Below are positions 26,092-35,060 of a stretch of DNA of 64,000 bases, piece after piece. The first letter of the stretch is position 1; each line of letters starts with the position of its first letter. Position numbers and translations under genes: made by a program. The stretch is from DATLMR01 sp035634255 (lineage in GTDB: Bacteria > Acidobacteriota > Blastocatellia > UBA7656): NCBI GenBank assembly GCA_035634255.1, contig DASQDI010000085.1:3065-67064 (forward strand), written 5' to 3'. The notes under the pieces were generated by a model that worked only from the letters and a program-made list of their open reading frames with translations, was not told the origin of the DNA and made no database searches.

Positions 26092-27759
26092 CTATATGCT
26101 GAGCGTTTCCGCGCGCGGGTTGCGACTCAGGTGCCACATGAAGATCGTCCTCGACACGAAGACCGCCGTGAAGATGTTCGCGAGCAGGCCCGCGACCAAG
26201 GTGACGGCGAACCCGCGGATCGGCCCCGTGCCGAACACGAAGAGGAACACCGCCGAAACGATTGTGGTCACGTGCGTGTCGATGATCGTCAGGAACGCCT
26301 TGTTGAACCCTACGTCGACGGCCGACGCCACGACCTTCCCTTTGCGCAGCTCTTCGCGGATCCGCTCGAAGATGAGCACGTTGGAATCCACCGCCATGCC
26401 GATGGTCAGGATCACGCCCGCTATGCCCGGAAGCGTGAGCGTCGCGTCGAAGACCACGAGCGCCGCCAGTAGCAGGATCAGGTTCAGGATGAGCGCGAGC
26501 ACGGCGTTCACGCCGGCCCCGCGGTAGTACCAGAGCATGAAGAGGACGACCGCGAGCAGCCCCGCGACCGAGGCGGTCACGCCCTGCCGGATCGAGTCGG
26601 CCCCGAGCGAGGGCCCGACCGTCCTCTGCTCGATGTAGCTCACCTTGGCCGGGAGCGCGCCCGACCTGAGCGTCAGGGCGAGGTCCTCCGCCGACTGCTT
26701 CGTGAAGCCCCCGGTGATCTGCCCCCGGTCCGTGATCTGGCTGTTGATGGTAGGGGCGGACTTCACTTCGTTGTTCAGGACGATGGCGAGGTTGTTGCCG
26801 ACGTTCGCGCCGGTCGCTTCGCCGAAGGCCTTGGCCCCCTTGTTGGTGAGGCTGAAGTCGATCTCGTAATTGGTGGAGTCGTACTGCGAGGCCATAGCCT
26901 TGGCGTCGCGCATGTCGAGGCCGGTCACGACCGGCTTCTTCTCAAGCACGACCCACCCTTCCACGGCCGGGCCGCCGTTATCCGCCCGCGAGCGGTAAAG
27001 CACCACCTCGTAGGTGTCGAGCCCGCCGGGCAGGCCCCTGGCCGCGGTCTCGGCCGCCTCCCTGGTGGGGTAGGGCAGTTGCGTGCCCCTGGCGACCATC
27101 TTCAACTCAAGGTTCGAGTCCGCGTTGAGAGTGTTCTTGACGCGCTCCGGGTCGTCGAGGCCGGGCATCTGGACTAGGATCTGGTAACGCCCCTCGCCCC
27201 CATGCCTCTGGATGGTCGGCTCGGTCACGCCGAAGGCGTCGACGCGCTCGGTTATGACCTGCTGGGCGAGCTGGGTCGCTCGCTCGCGCTCGGCATTCTG
27301 CACCGACTGATCGAGCTTCAATACGATGGAGTTGCCCGTTTCGGTGGCGGACCAGCCCGTCCCGTTTGTCATCTGGCTGTTGAAGTCGCCCTCAAGCTCG
27401 TTGATGATGTCGGAGTTGCGAGTCCTGTCCGGCACGGTGATCGTGATCTGGTCCACGCCCGTCTGCCTGACCTCGGTCGCGGGCCAGCCCTTCTCCTGAA
27501 GCTTCGCCTGCGCGGATTCGAGGTTCTTCTGGGTGATGCCGTTGATCACGTCGTCGGTCTTCACCTGAAGGACCAGTTGGCTGCCCCCGCGCAGGTCGAG
27601 CCCGAGCCGGATGTTGTCCGATAGGTTCTGCTTGACCCTGGACCAGCTGGTGAAATCCGCCAGCCCCGGGCGGCGGTCGTGGGGCATCAGGACTATGTAC
27701 AGGCCGAAGAGCGTGACTAAGGTGATTATGATGGTTCGGGATCTAATCTTGCTTCGCAT
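26092..27759 (-). CDS. secD: Protein translocase subunit SecD
   Basis: A 555-residue inner-membrane protein of normal length for SecD. TM1 (about 8-26) is followed by a P1 domain with R-L-G-L-D-L-R-G-G-S-Q-L-V-L-Q-V (about 52-67), and before TM2 by G-A-L-P-A-K-V-S-Y-I-E-Q-R-T-V-G-P-S-L-G. The six-TM C-terminal part contains T-L-P-G-I-A-G-V-I-L-T-I-G-M-A-V-D-S-N-V-L-I-F-E-R-I. Together with SecF and YajC it forms the SecDF-YajC complex. It is in the operon tgt-yajC-secD-secF. Confidence 0.96.
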   Translation of the reverse strand: MRSKIRSRTIIITLVTLFGLYIVLMPHDRRPGLADFTSWSRVKQNLSDNIRLGLDLRGGSQLVLQVKTDDVINGITQKNLESAQAKLQEKGWPATEVRQTGVDQITITVPDRTRNSDIINELEGDFNSQMTNGTGWSATETGNSIVLKLDQSVQNAERERATQLAQQVITERVDAFGVTEPTIQRHGGEGRYQILVQMPGLDDPERVKNTLNADSNLELKMVARGTQLPYPTREAAETAARGLPGGLDTYEVVLYRSRADNGGPAVEGWVVLEKKPVVTGLDMRDAKAMASQYDSTNYEIDFSLTNKGAKAFGEATGANVGNNLAIVLNNEVKSAPTINSQITDRGQITGGFTKQSAEDLALTLRSGALPAKVSYIEQRTVGPSLGADSIRQGVTASVAGLLAVVLFMLWYYRGAGVNAVLALILNLILLLAALVVFDATLTLPGIAGVILTIGMAVDSNVLIFERIREELRKGKVVASAVDVGFNKAFLTIIDTHVTTIVSAVFLFVFGTGPIRGFAVTLVAGLLANIFTAVFVSRTIFMWHLSRNPRAETLSI

Positions 27760-27789
27760 AATAGCGCTTTCCTATATGAGTCGGCTTAA

Positions 27790-28125
27790 TCAGGCCGCCG
27801 GTTCTTTCCCTTCAGACTGTGGCCCCGCAATCGCCGCGCGCTGTATCTCTATGGAGACAGACTGGGCGATCCTCAGCTGGACGGAAGCCTCTTTGACCGC
27901 GACGATGGTGCCGTAGATGCCGCCGCTGGTTATGACTTTATCGCCGGGCTTGAGGGAACTGAGCAACTGCTCCCGCTCCATCTGGGCCTGGCGCTGCTTT
28001 TTCTGTTGGGGTCTTATTACGAGGACGTAGAAGATGGCAAAGATGATGATCATCATCAGCGGTAAGCTTAACGCGCCGCCATTCTGCAGAATGAAAAGAA
28101 GACCGAGGGCTATTTTCATGTCCAT
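27790..28125 (-). CDS. yajC: Preprotein translocase subunit YajC
   Basis: A 111-residue small membrane protein. One membrane segment (about 17-38; L-P-L-M-M-I-I-I-F-A-I-F-Y-V-L-V) is followed by R-P-Q-Q-K-K-Q-R, then G-D-K-V-I-T-S-G-G-I-Y-G-T-I-V, the YajC family motif. It sits 30 bases upstream of secD and downstream of tgt. Confidence 0.95.
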   Translation of the reverse strand: MDMKIALGLLFILQNGGALSLPLMMIIIFAIFYVLVIRPQQKKQRQAQMEREQLLSSLKPGDKVITSGGIYGTIVAVKEASVQLRIAQSVSIEIQRAAIAGPQSEGKEPAA

Positions 28126-28186
28126 TGATTACTCGCCGGCACCCCTAGTGGGAGGTCGCGCCCGCGTCCGAATCCTCGCTGAAGAT

Positions 28187-29377
28187 TCAGTCCTGTCCGC
28201 GCGTAAGGTCTACTAGAAAATGCTTACGAAACTCATTAAAAGTGCCAAGCTTGATAGCTTGCCTCATTCGTTCCATCGTGTCAAGATAGAAGCGGATGTT
28301 GTGATTCGAAGACAAGACCGACGCAAGAATCTCCCCGCTCATGTACAGGTGCCTCACGTACGCGCGCGAATATCTCGAACAGGTCGAGCACTCGCAGGCC
28401 TCGTCTATGGGCCGCGAGTCGTCCCTGTACCGCGCGTTCTTGATGTTGAGGCGGCCCCTGCCCGTGAAGAGGTACCCGTTGCGCGCGTTGCGGGTCGGCA
28501 TCACGCAGTCGAACATATCGACCCCGCGGGCGACCGCTTCCACGAGGTCTTCTGGCGTGCCGACGCCCATCAGGTAGCGCGGCTTGTCCTCCGGCATAAG
28601 GGGCGCGATGCGCGAGACGACATCGAACATCGCTTCCTTCTCCTCCCCGACCGACAGCCCCCCGATGGCGTAGCCGTCGAAGCCGATCTCGACCAGCTCT
28701 TCCAGGCTCCGCTCGCGCAGGTCAGGGAAGACGCTTCCCTGATTGATCCCGAAGAGCGACTGCCCCGCATTCACGACACCTATCCCGGCCCCTTCCGCCG
28801 CGCCGCGTTCGAGGCGGAGGCGCGCGAAAGCCTCCTTCGACCTGCGGGCCCACCGCCCGGTCAACTCAAGCGACCGGGTCGCCTCTTCGCGGGTCGCGGG
28901 GTAGGGGGTGCATTCGTCGAAGGCCATCACGATGTCGCTGCCGAGCGCGGTCTGAATCTCCATCGACTTTTCGGGCGAGAGGAAGTGGCGCGAGCCGTCT
29001 ATGTGCGATTGGAACTCGACGCCCTCTTCGCGCATCCGTCGCAGAGGCCCGAGGCTGAAGACCTGAAAGCCCCCGCTGTCGGTAAGGATTGGGCGGTCCC
29101 ACGAGATGAATCCGTGCAGCCCCCCCAGGCGGTTAATGATCCGGTGTCCGGGCCTTAGATAAAGGTGGTAAGTGTTGCCGAGGATGATTCGGGCCCCCGC
29201 CTCTTCGAGCATACCCTGAGTGAGGGCCTTCACCGTCCCCTGAGTGCCCACGGGCATGAAGACCGGCGTCTCGAAAGAGCCGTGGGGCGTGGTGATCCGC
29301 CCGGCTCGCGCGCGAGTCTCGGGGTCGACGGCCAGCCTTTCGAAGTGAAGCCCTTTGTCGCTTAAATCTGAAATCAT
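28187..29377 (-). CDS. tgt: Queuine/archaeosine tRNA-guanine transglycosylase
   Basis: Exchanges guanine 34 for preQ1 in tRNAs with GUN anticodons, the base-exchange step of queuosine formation. The frame opens from TTG 29419, but ATG 29377 gives a normal 396-residue enzyme; neither has a strong ribosome site. Family marks: L-T-D-S-G-G-F-Q-V-F-S-L (about 90-101), G-G-L-S-V-G-E (about 215), M-P-T-R-N-A-R-N-G, and the zinc site C-E-C-S-T-C-x-x-Y-S-R-A-Y-V-R-H-L near residue 300. It heads the yajC-secD-secF operon, the arrangement seen in many bacteria. Confidence 0.96.
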   Translation of the reverse strand: MISDLSDKGLHFERLAVDPETRARAGRITTPHGSFETPVFMPVGTQGTVKALTQGMLEEAGARIILGNTYHLYLRPGHRIINRLGGLHGFISWDRPILTDSGGFQVFSLGPLRRMREEGVEFQSHIDGSRHFLSPEKSMEIQTALGSDIVMAFDECTPYPATREEATRSLELTGRWARRSKEAFARLRLERGAAEGAGIGVVNAGQSLFGINQGSVFPDLRERSLEELVEIGFDGYAIGGLSVGEEKEAMFDVVSRIAPLMPEDKPRYLMGVGTPEDLVEAVARGVDMFDCVMPTRNARNGYLFTGRGRLNIKNARYRDDSRPIDEACECSTCSRYSRAYVRHLYMSGEILASVLSSNHNIRFYLDTMERMRQAIKLGTFNEFRKHFLVDLTRGQD

Positions 29378-29476
29378 TTTTAATAACGCGAACGTTAATG
29401 TTGCCCGGTTTGTCCGCAACCTTGCAAGCTCTCCGCGCCGGGTGAGAGAATCGGCTGGCCGATCAGGAGGCGGAGT

Positions 29477-30712
29477 TTGCTAATACTTTTTTACTTTTTC
29501 GCCGCGCTTCTCATCATTCAGGGCCTCGTCTCTCTGCTCGAAGGGCTGCGCTTTCGATCCTTCGTCCGAAGCTCTCTCCGAAAGAGCCCCGGCCCGTTCG
29601 CCCCGCCCGCCTCAATCATCGCGCCGTGCAAAGGGATGGAGGCGGGCCTTGAGCGGAACCTCGAAGCGCTCTTCGCGCAGGACTACCCTGACTACGAGAT
29701 CATCTTCGTCATCGCCTCGCCCGACGACCCGGCGCGGCCTGTGATCGAGAGATTGATCGAGAGGCACAAAGGTCAGCCGGCGCGCCTTGTCATTGCGGGA
29801 CCCGCGAGCGGGCGCGGCGAGAAGGTGAACAACCTGCTCTCCGCGCTCGATCACGTGAGGCCCGGCTCCGAGGCATTCGCCTTCTCGGATTCCGACGCGC
29901 GGGCGCGGGCAGGGTGGCTCCGCGCGCTCGTGGCTCCGCTCGAAGGTGACGGGGTGGGGGCCGCCACCGGCTACCGCTGGTACCTTCCCGAGCGGGCCGA
30001 ACGCGCGGGCTTCCGGGCGGCCCTCCTCTCCGCGTGGAACGGCTCGATAGCGACCTCGCTCGGAGACCACGGGCGCAACTTCACCTGGGGAGGCTCGACG
30101 GCGATCCTTAGAAAAACCTTCGAGGGGATCAATGTCAGAGCGCGTTGGGAGAATGCCGTGAGCGACGACTACGCGCTCACGAAAGCCGTGCGGGACGCGG
30201 GGCTCGACATCAGGTTCGTGCCGCGGTGCCTGGTGGTGGCGCGGGAGAATCCCGGCCTTGCGTCCCTGCTCGAATTTACGACTCGGCAGATCATCATCAC
30301 GCGCGTCTATAACCCGCGCCTCTGGCGGGTGGGCCTCATCTCTCACCTCTGGTTTTGCTCGACCTTCTTCGGCGGCCTCGCACTCGTCGCGGGCGGAGCT
30401 TTGGCGGGCGGGCCGTTTACCCTCGCGGCGGTGATGCTCGGAACGATCTACGCTCTCGGGTCCCTGAAAGGCATCCTCAGGCTCGTCGCGGCGAGGGAAG
30501 CTCTCGCGCCCGTCCGCGACGAGATCATGCGGCTCTGGTGGATGCTCTGCCTTTTATGGCCCCTCGTCTCGATCCTCTTCTCATACAATTTCGTCAGATC
30601 GGCGACCACGCGGCGGATCACGTGGAGGGGCGTGACCTACGAGATGCGCTCGCCCGACAGCACGGTCATCATCAGCCCCGCGCGACTGGCCCGCGCATCT
30701 GAATTGATGTAG
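29477..30712 (+). CDS. Membrane glycosyltransferase of GT2/GT21 type (ceramide-glucosyltransferase-like or HpnI-like)
   Basis: TTG start at 29477 with AGGAGG 6 bases earlier. The 411-residue protein has an N-terminal membrane segment (about 1-22) and C-terminal membrane segments (about 285-330 and 350-375), enclosing a GT-A catalytic domain with S-I-I-A-P-C-K-G, F-S-D-S-D-A-R-A-R-A-G-W-L (the metal-binding D-S-D-A) and N-A-V-S-D-D-Y-A-L-T. The D-D-Y and the lysine/arginine series Q-I-I-I-T-R-V-Y are like those of GT21 enzymes that glycosylate ceramide or hopanoid lipids. The substrate is unknown. Confidence 0.8.
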   Translation: MLILFYFFAALLIIQGLVSLLEGLRFRSFVRSSLRKSPGPFAPPASIIAPCKGMEAGLERNLEALFAQDYPDYEIIFVIASPDDPARPVIERLIERHKGQPARLVIAGPASGRGEKVNNLLSALDHVRPGSEAFAFSDSDARARAGWLRALVAPLEGDGVGAATGYRWYLPERAERAGFRAALLSAWNGSIATSLGDHGRNFTWGGSTAILRKTFEGINVRARWENAVSDDYALTKAVRDAGLDIRFVPRCLVVARENPGLASLLEFTTRQIIITRVYNPRLWRVGLISHLWFCSTFFGGLALVAGGALAGGPFTLAAVMLGTIYALGSLKGILRLVAAREALAPVRDEIMRLWWMLCLLWPLVSILFSYNFVRSATTRRITWRGVTYEMRSPDSTVIISPARLARASELM

Positions 30713-30767
30713 GATTGCGACGTTTGAAATCAAAAGCCGTCTTCGGCTGACTCGGGTAAAGAACGAA

Positions 30768-32030
30768 ATGGAAAACGGTGATCGGATGCCCGGAGCTCTG
30801 GAAGGCATTCGCGTGCTGGACCTGTCGCGACTGCTTCCCGGCCCATACGCTTCGATGATGCTCGGGGACCTGGGGGCCGAGGTCATCAAAATAGAGGACA
30901 CGAAGACCGGAGACCCCACGCGCTGGACCCCGCCCCTGATCGGCGAACAGAGCGCCGCCTTCCTACAGGTCAATCGCAACAAGAAGTCGGTCGCGCTCGA
31001 CCTCAAGCACCCGGACGGGCGGGAGATATTCCTGAAAATGGCCGCCAGAGCCGATGTCGTGCTTGAGCAGTTCCGCCCGGGGGTGATGGACCGGCTCGGG
31101 ATAGGCTACGGGGACCTCGCGAAGGTGAGCCCGCGAATCGTCTATTGCTCCCTCACGGGCTACGGGCAGGACGGCCCTCTGCGCGGGCGGGTGGGGCACG
31201 ACCTCAACTACATCGCGCTCTCGGGCGTACTCGGCCTGACGGCCGGCGACGACGGAAGGCCCGCGATACCCGGAGTGCAGATCGCGGACCTCGCGGGCGG
31301 GATGATGGCGGCCCTCGCCATCCTCGCCGCGCTCGTGGCCCGCGACCGCACGGGGCGCGGCCAGTGCATCGACCTCTCCATGTTCGACGTGATGATGTCG
31401 ATGCTGCCGATCCCGGCGGCGAGCCGGTTCGCCGGAAGGGACCTCGGGGTGGGCGGCAGGTACGGGCTCAACGGGGCCTACCCTTTCTACCATATTTATG
31501 AGACGAGCGACGGCAGGTTCATGACTTTGAGCGCGCTTGAGCCGAAGTTCTGGGAGAGCTTCTGTAAGAGGATCGGGCGGGAGGACCTGATCGCGCGGCA
31601 GTTCGAAGAAGGCGAGGGGCGCGAGTCGCTCTTCGAAGAGATGCGGCGCACTTTCAAATCTCGCACGCAGGCCGAATGGGTAGAGTTGATGGGCGACACG
31701 GAAGCATGTTGCGAGCCGGTGCTCTCCCTCTCGGAGGCTTTCGAGCACCCGCAGGCGCGCGCGCGCGGGAACGTCCGCGATTTCGAACTGCCCTCGGGGG
31801 AGAAGCTGAAGCAGCTCGGCTTCGCCTACAGGATGAGCGGCACGCCATTGCGGACGAAGCTGCCCCCTCCCGCTCTCGGCCAGCACACCGGCGAGATACT
31901 CAGGGAGCTCGGCATAAGCGAACAGGACCGCGAGCGATTGATCTCCGCGGGCGTCGTCAGGCAGGCGGGCGCGGGCCGCCCGCGAGCGGACGGCGGGGGC
32001 GAGAAGGGGACCTTGAGAATATCGGATTAA
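30768..32030 (+). CDS. CoA transferase, CaiB/BaiF family (formyl-CoA:oxalate-type)
   Basis: A 420-residue class III CoA-transferase. The opening G-A-L-E-G-I-R-V-L-D-L-S-R-L-L-P-G-P-Y-A (about 5-24) is the family signature; further marks are L-K-H-P-D-G-R-E-I-F, V-I-Y-C-S-L-T-G-Y-G-Q-D-G-P and the catalytic-Asp region I-D-L-S-M-F-D-V-M. It probably transfers CoA between a dicarboxylate and an acid substrate. The acyl-CoA dehydrogenase follows 14 bases later, suggesting a two-gene catabolic unit, maybe for a glutarate-like or branched substrate. Confidence 0.9.
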   Translation: MENGDRMPGALEGIRVLDLSRLLPGPYASMMLGDLGAEVIKIEDTKTGDPTRWTPPLIGEQSAAFLQVNRNKKSVALDLKHPDGREIFLKMAARADVVLEQFRPGVMDRLGIGYGDLAKVSPRIVYCSLTGYGQDGPLRGRVGHDLNYIALSGVLGLTAGDDGRPAIPGVQIADLAGGMMAALAILAALVARDRTGRGQCIDLSMFDVMMSMLPIPAASRFAGRDLGVGGRYGLNGAYPFYHIYETSDGRFMTLSALEPKFWESFCKRIGREDLIARQFEEGEGRESLFEEMRRTFKSRTQAEWVELMGDTEACCEPVLSLSEAFEHPQARARGNVRDFELPSGEKLKQLGFAYRMSGTPLRTKLPPPALGQHTGEILRELGISEQDRERLISAGVVRQAGAGRPRADGGGEKGTLRISD

Positions 32031-32044
32031 TTTCGGAGGCAGGC

Positions 32045-33199
32045 ATGGATTACAGGATGGATTACACGCTGACGGAAGAACAGGAGCAGTTGCGGAGGCT
32101 CGTCGAAGAGTTCGTAAACGGAGACGTTCGGCCCTACTGGGAGAAGCATAGTCACGAAGATTTCCCCTGGCCTCTCTTCCGCAAGCTCGGGGAGCTGGGC
32201 CTTGCCGCGATCCCTTTCTCGCCCGAGTACGGGGGCGGCGGCCTGGATTACTCCACCTACGCCCTCGTGCTCGAAGAGCTGTCCCGGCTTGAGAGCAATC
32301 TGGGCGGGGTGCTCGCGGTCCATGGGCTGCCTCAGCTTATCCTGAATCAATTCGGCACCGAAGCGCAGAAGAAGAAATACCTCCCCCCGATGGCCCGCGC
32401 GGAACTGCTCGGAGCGTTCGCCCTCACCGAGCCTCACGCGGGGTCGGACGCGGCCTCGATCCACACCCGCGCCGAGCTTCGCGGGGACAGGTACATCCTG
32501 AGAGGCCAGAAGATATGGATCACGCACGGCGGGTTGGCCGACGTTTACGTCGTGATGGCCGTGACCGAAAAAGGGAAGGGCGCGAAGGGCGTGAGCTCGT
32601 TCATAGTCGAGAAGGACGCGGCCGGGCTGGCGTTCGGCAAACGCGAGCGGCCGATGGGCCTGCCTCACCAGACGCGGGAGGTCTTTTTCGAGGATTGCGA
32701 AGTGCCGCGCGAGAACCTGATCGGGCGCGAGGGCGACGGCTTCAAGGTGGCTATGACCGCTCTCGATTCGGGGCGCATCACAGTCGCGGCCACGTCTGTA
32801 GGGCTCGCGCAGGCCGCGTTCGACCACGCCCTCAGGTACTCGTCGGAGCGGCGCGCGTTCGGCCAGCCCATCTCGGATTTTCAGGGGATACAGTTCATGC
32901 TCGCGGACATGGCCGCGGCCATCGAAGCCGCGCGCTGCGTGGTGCGGAAGGCCGCCTACCTCCGCGACCGGGGCCTGCCCTTCAACACCATCGCCTCTAT
33001 GGCGAAGCTGCTCGCGACCGACGCCGCGATGAAGGTGACGACCGACGCCGTGCAGATTTACGGAGGCTACGGGACCAGCGAGGACTATCCGGTACAGGTC
33101 CTGATGCGCGAGGCCAAGATAGGGCAGATAGTCGAAGGCACCAACCAGATCCAGCGCATGATAATTGCCCGCGAGCTTCTGAAAAAATTCAGGCAGTAG
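32045..33199 (+). CDS. Acyl-CoA dehydrogenase
   Basis: FAD enzyme that introduces an alpha-beta double bond into acyl-CoA. The frame is open from 31676 within the preceding gene, but ATG 32045 has GGAGG 5 bases upstream and gives a normal 384-residue protein. Seen motifs: G-A-F-A-L-T-E-P-H-A-G-S-D-A (about 120), I-T-H-G-G-L-A-D-V-Y (about 158), D-S-G-R-I-T-V-A-A-T-S-V-G-L-A-Q (about 240) and the C-terminal V-E-G-T-N-Q-I-Q-R with the catalytic-base Glu. It is coupled to the CoA transferase and ends in a strong terminator. Confidence 0.93.
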   Translation: MDYRMDYTLTEEQEQLRRLVEEFVNGDVRPYWEKHSHEDFPWPLFRKLGELGLAAIPFSPEYGGGGLDYSTYALVLEELSRLESNLGGVLAVHGLPQLILNQFGTEAQKKKYLPPMARAELLGAFALTEPHAGSDAASIHTRAELRGDRYILRGQKIWITHGGLADVYVVMAVTEKGKGAKGVSSFIVEKDAAGLAFGKRERPMGLPHQTREVFFEDCEVPRENLIGREGDGFKVAMTALDSGRITVAATSVGLAQAAFDHALRYSSERRAFGQPISDFQGIQFMLADMAAAIEAARCVVRKAAYLRDRGLPFNTIASMAKLLATDAAMKVTTDAVQIYGGYGTSEDYPVQVLMREAKIGQIVEGTNQIQRMIIARELLKKFRQ

Positions 33200-33231
33200 C
33201 GGCGGGGCCTTCAACCGCGCCCTAAATAATT

Positions 33232-33264
33232 AAAGGCCTCAAACTTTATCAGTTTGAGGCCTTT
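33232..33264. terminator. Perfect 14-base-pair terminator hairpin
   Basis: AAAGGCCTCAAACT (33232-33245) and AGTTTGAGGCCTTT (33251-33264) pair around a 5-base loop. It lies between the converging acyl-CoA dehydrogenase and response-regulator genes and would work in both directions because the stem ends in A/T. Confidence 0.85.
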
Positions 33265-33290
33265 GATCACTCAACAAAATTTCGCGTGAT

Positions 33291-33743
33291 TCAATTATGC
33301 CTTGAGCGGTCGCGCTTGGCGCTCCTGCGAATATCCGGGCCAACTTGATTCCGACCCCGCGTGTGCCGCGCCGAGACGATCTTGGCTATGACCGTGAGGA
33401 AATTGTCGAACTCAATCGGCTTCTGGTAAACGGCGACTGCCCCGAGTTCCTTCGCCCGGTTGAGCTGCTGCTTCTCGACCGCGCTCATCGCCACGATGGG
33501 TACGCCCGCCAGCTTGCCGTCTTCCTTCACCAGCCTGATTAGATCTAGCCCGCTGACCTTGGGCATGTTGATGTCCGTCACGATCAGGTCTGGCTCATCC
33601 GACAGGGCCCTTAAATAAGCCTCCTGGCCGTCGCAGGCCGACAGCACCTCGAACCCTTCCATCTCAAACAGCAGGGAAAGCGCGTATCGCGTGTCTGCGT
33701 CGTCTTCCACCAGAAGTATTTTGTTTTTAGATCCGCTCACCAT
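33291..33743 (-). CDS. Stand-alone receiver-domain response regulator
   Basis: A 150-residue CheY-like protein. The receiver fold shows the acidic pair E-D-D (about 12-14), the phosphoacceptor Asp in I-V-T-D-I-N-M-P (about 54-61), V-A-M-S-A (Ser/Thr switch) and the K-P of Y-Q-K-P-I-E. There is no DNA-binding output domain; only a basic Arg-rich tail of about 30 residues follows. Its partner histidine kinase is not in the window. Confidence 0.9.
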   Translation of the reverse strand: MVSGSKNKILLVEDDADTRYALSLLFEMEGFEVLSACDGQEAYLRALSDEPDLIVTDINMPKVSGLDLIRLVKEDGKLAGVPIVAMSAVEKQQLNRAKELGAVAVYQKPIEFDNFLTVIAKIVSARHTRGRNQVGPDIRRSAKRDRSRHN

Positions 33744-34000
33744 CTTGCACTTCCCGGCTTCTCAAACTCAACTAATATGCAGATACGGAAAATACGCTTC
33801 CGCTGTTCATCTCCCTATCTGTAACTCTTCAATACGGGCTCTACTTACATTTATATATACTTGCAAGCCTAATGCCAATTCGCCAGACGGCGCTTCGATC
33901 TGATTAACTACCTTAAACACCCGCCTTTATCTAGAAAGATGATACACCAAAAGAGGCCGGGTGGTGACATAATCTGTCACACGATCCCATTTAGCGGGAG

Positions 34001-34834
34001 TCAGGCGAATTCCAATTCGACCGGGCGCGGGATGATTCCGGCCTCGTGCGCGCGCTTAAGCAGCAGTTTGACGGCCTCGCGGCCCTGCTCGCCGTAGTCG
34101 ATTGTGTAATCGTTCACGTACATGCCGACGAATTGATCGGTAAGCTCCGCCTCCATCCCGCGGCCGTAGGCCATGCTGTGGCGCACTGCATCAGAGCGAT
34201 GCGTAAGCCCGTATTCAATCGATTCCCTGAGCAGCCTTGAGACTTTCTCTATCATCTCGGGTCCGAGCGACTTTCTGATGGCGTTGCCTCCCAGAGGGAG
34301 CGGCAGGCCCGTCTCCTCCTTCCACCACTCGCCCAGGTCAACGACCTTGTGAAAGCCGCGGGCGCGGTAGGTCAGCTGGCCCTCGTGGATCAGCAACCCG
34401 GCTTCGACATCCCCGCGCTCGACCGCGTCCATTATCCGGTCGAAAGGTATCACCACGGTCTTCGGGTCCCCGAGGCGCAGGCGCAGGGCGAGGTAAGCCG
34501 TCGTCATCTCCCCCGGAATCGCGATGGTAACGCCCGAAAGCTGCTCGACGCTCATCGGCTCGCGCGCGATCACGAGCGGCCCGTAGTTGTCACCCATCGA
34601 CGCGCCGGAGGTGAGCAGGGCGTATTGATCGAGTACGTACGCATACGCATGGATCGAGATGGCCGTGACATCAAGCTCCGCGTTCATCGCCCGGCGGTTG
34701 AGCGTCTCTATGTCTTCTATGACGTGGCGGAAATCGAGGCCTTCGGTGTCCATCTTGTCCGAGGCGAGGGCGTAGAACATGAAGGCGTCGTCCGGGTCGG
34801 GACTGTGTCCAAGTGTGATCTCTCGTTTATCCAT
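34001..34834 (-). CDS. mqnD: Menaquinone biosynthesis protein, MqnA/MqnD family (1,4-dihydroxy-6-naphthoate synthase-like)
   Basis: A 277-residue protein of the periplasmic-binding-protein fold used in the futalosine route to menaquinone. N-terminal L-G-H-S-P-D-P-D-D-A-F-M-F-Y-A-L (7-22) is the MqnD mark. Others are S-G-A-S-M-G-D-N-Y-G-P-L-V-I-A and L-P-L-P-L-G-G-N-A-I. MqnD turns cyclic dehypoxanthine futalosine into dihydroxynaphthoate. No other men/mqn gene is in the window. It is divergent from the ATP-grasp gene. Confidence 0.82.
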   Translation of the reverse strand: MDKREITLGHSPDPDDAFMFYALASDKMDTEGLDFRHVIEDIETLNRRAMNAELDVTAISIHAYAYVLDQYALLTSGASMGDNYGPLVIAREPMSVEQLSGVTIAIPGEMTTAYLALRLRLGDPKTVVIPFDRIMDAVERGDVEAGLLIHEGQLTYRARGFHKVVDLGEWWKEETGLPLPLGGNAIRKSLGPEMIEKVSRLLRESIEYGLTHRSDAVRHSMAYGRGMEAELTDQFVGMYVNDYTIDYGEQGREAVKLLLKRAHEAGIIPRPVELEFA

Positions 34835-34946
34835 ATATCCACTGCGCTCTGGCGCGCACTCCTTATAATCAAGTTAGCCTCCGTGCGGGCGGCGGTCAAT
34901 CCGCGGCCCCTCCCAAACGGCAAACTATAGCCAGCCCCGGCAAGCT

Positions 34947-34975
34947 TTCGCAAGCTCGCGCGGCTGCGCTATACT
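34947..34975 (+). promoter_or_regulatory. Promoter of the ATP-grasp pair
   Basis: A TTCGCA -35-like box (34947-34952) and TATACT -10 box (34970-34975) with 17-base spacing lie 86-114 bases before the ATG at 35061. A start of transcription near 34982 would leave ATG 35061 as the first good start. Confidence 0.4.
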
Positions 34976-35060
34976 AGCCGATTAATTTTGAGCGGGGATG
35001 CGGCACAGTGAAAGCCGGTCGGACGTTTCGCCCCCGCCGACAGACGGAGAGAATCTCAAT

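Noticed and set aside
31676..32044. Extended N-terminus of the acyl-CoA dehydrogenase frame
   Set aside because: It overlaps the CoA-transferase coding region and lacks family sequence; ATG 32045 has the ribosome site.
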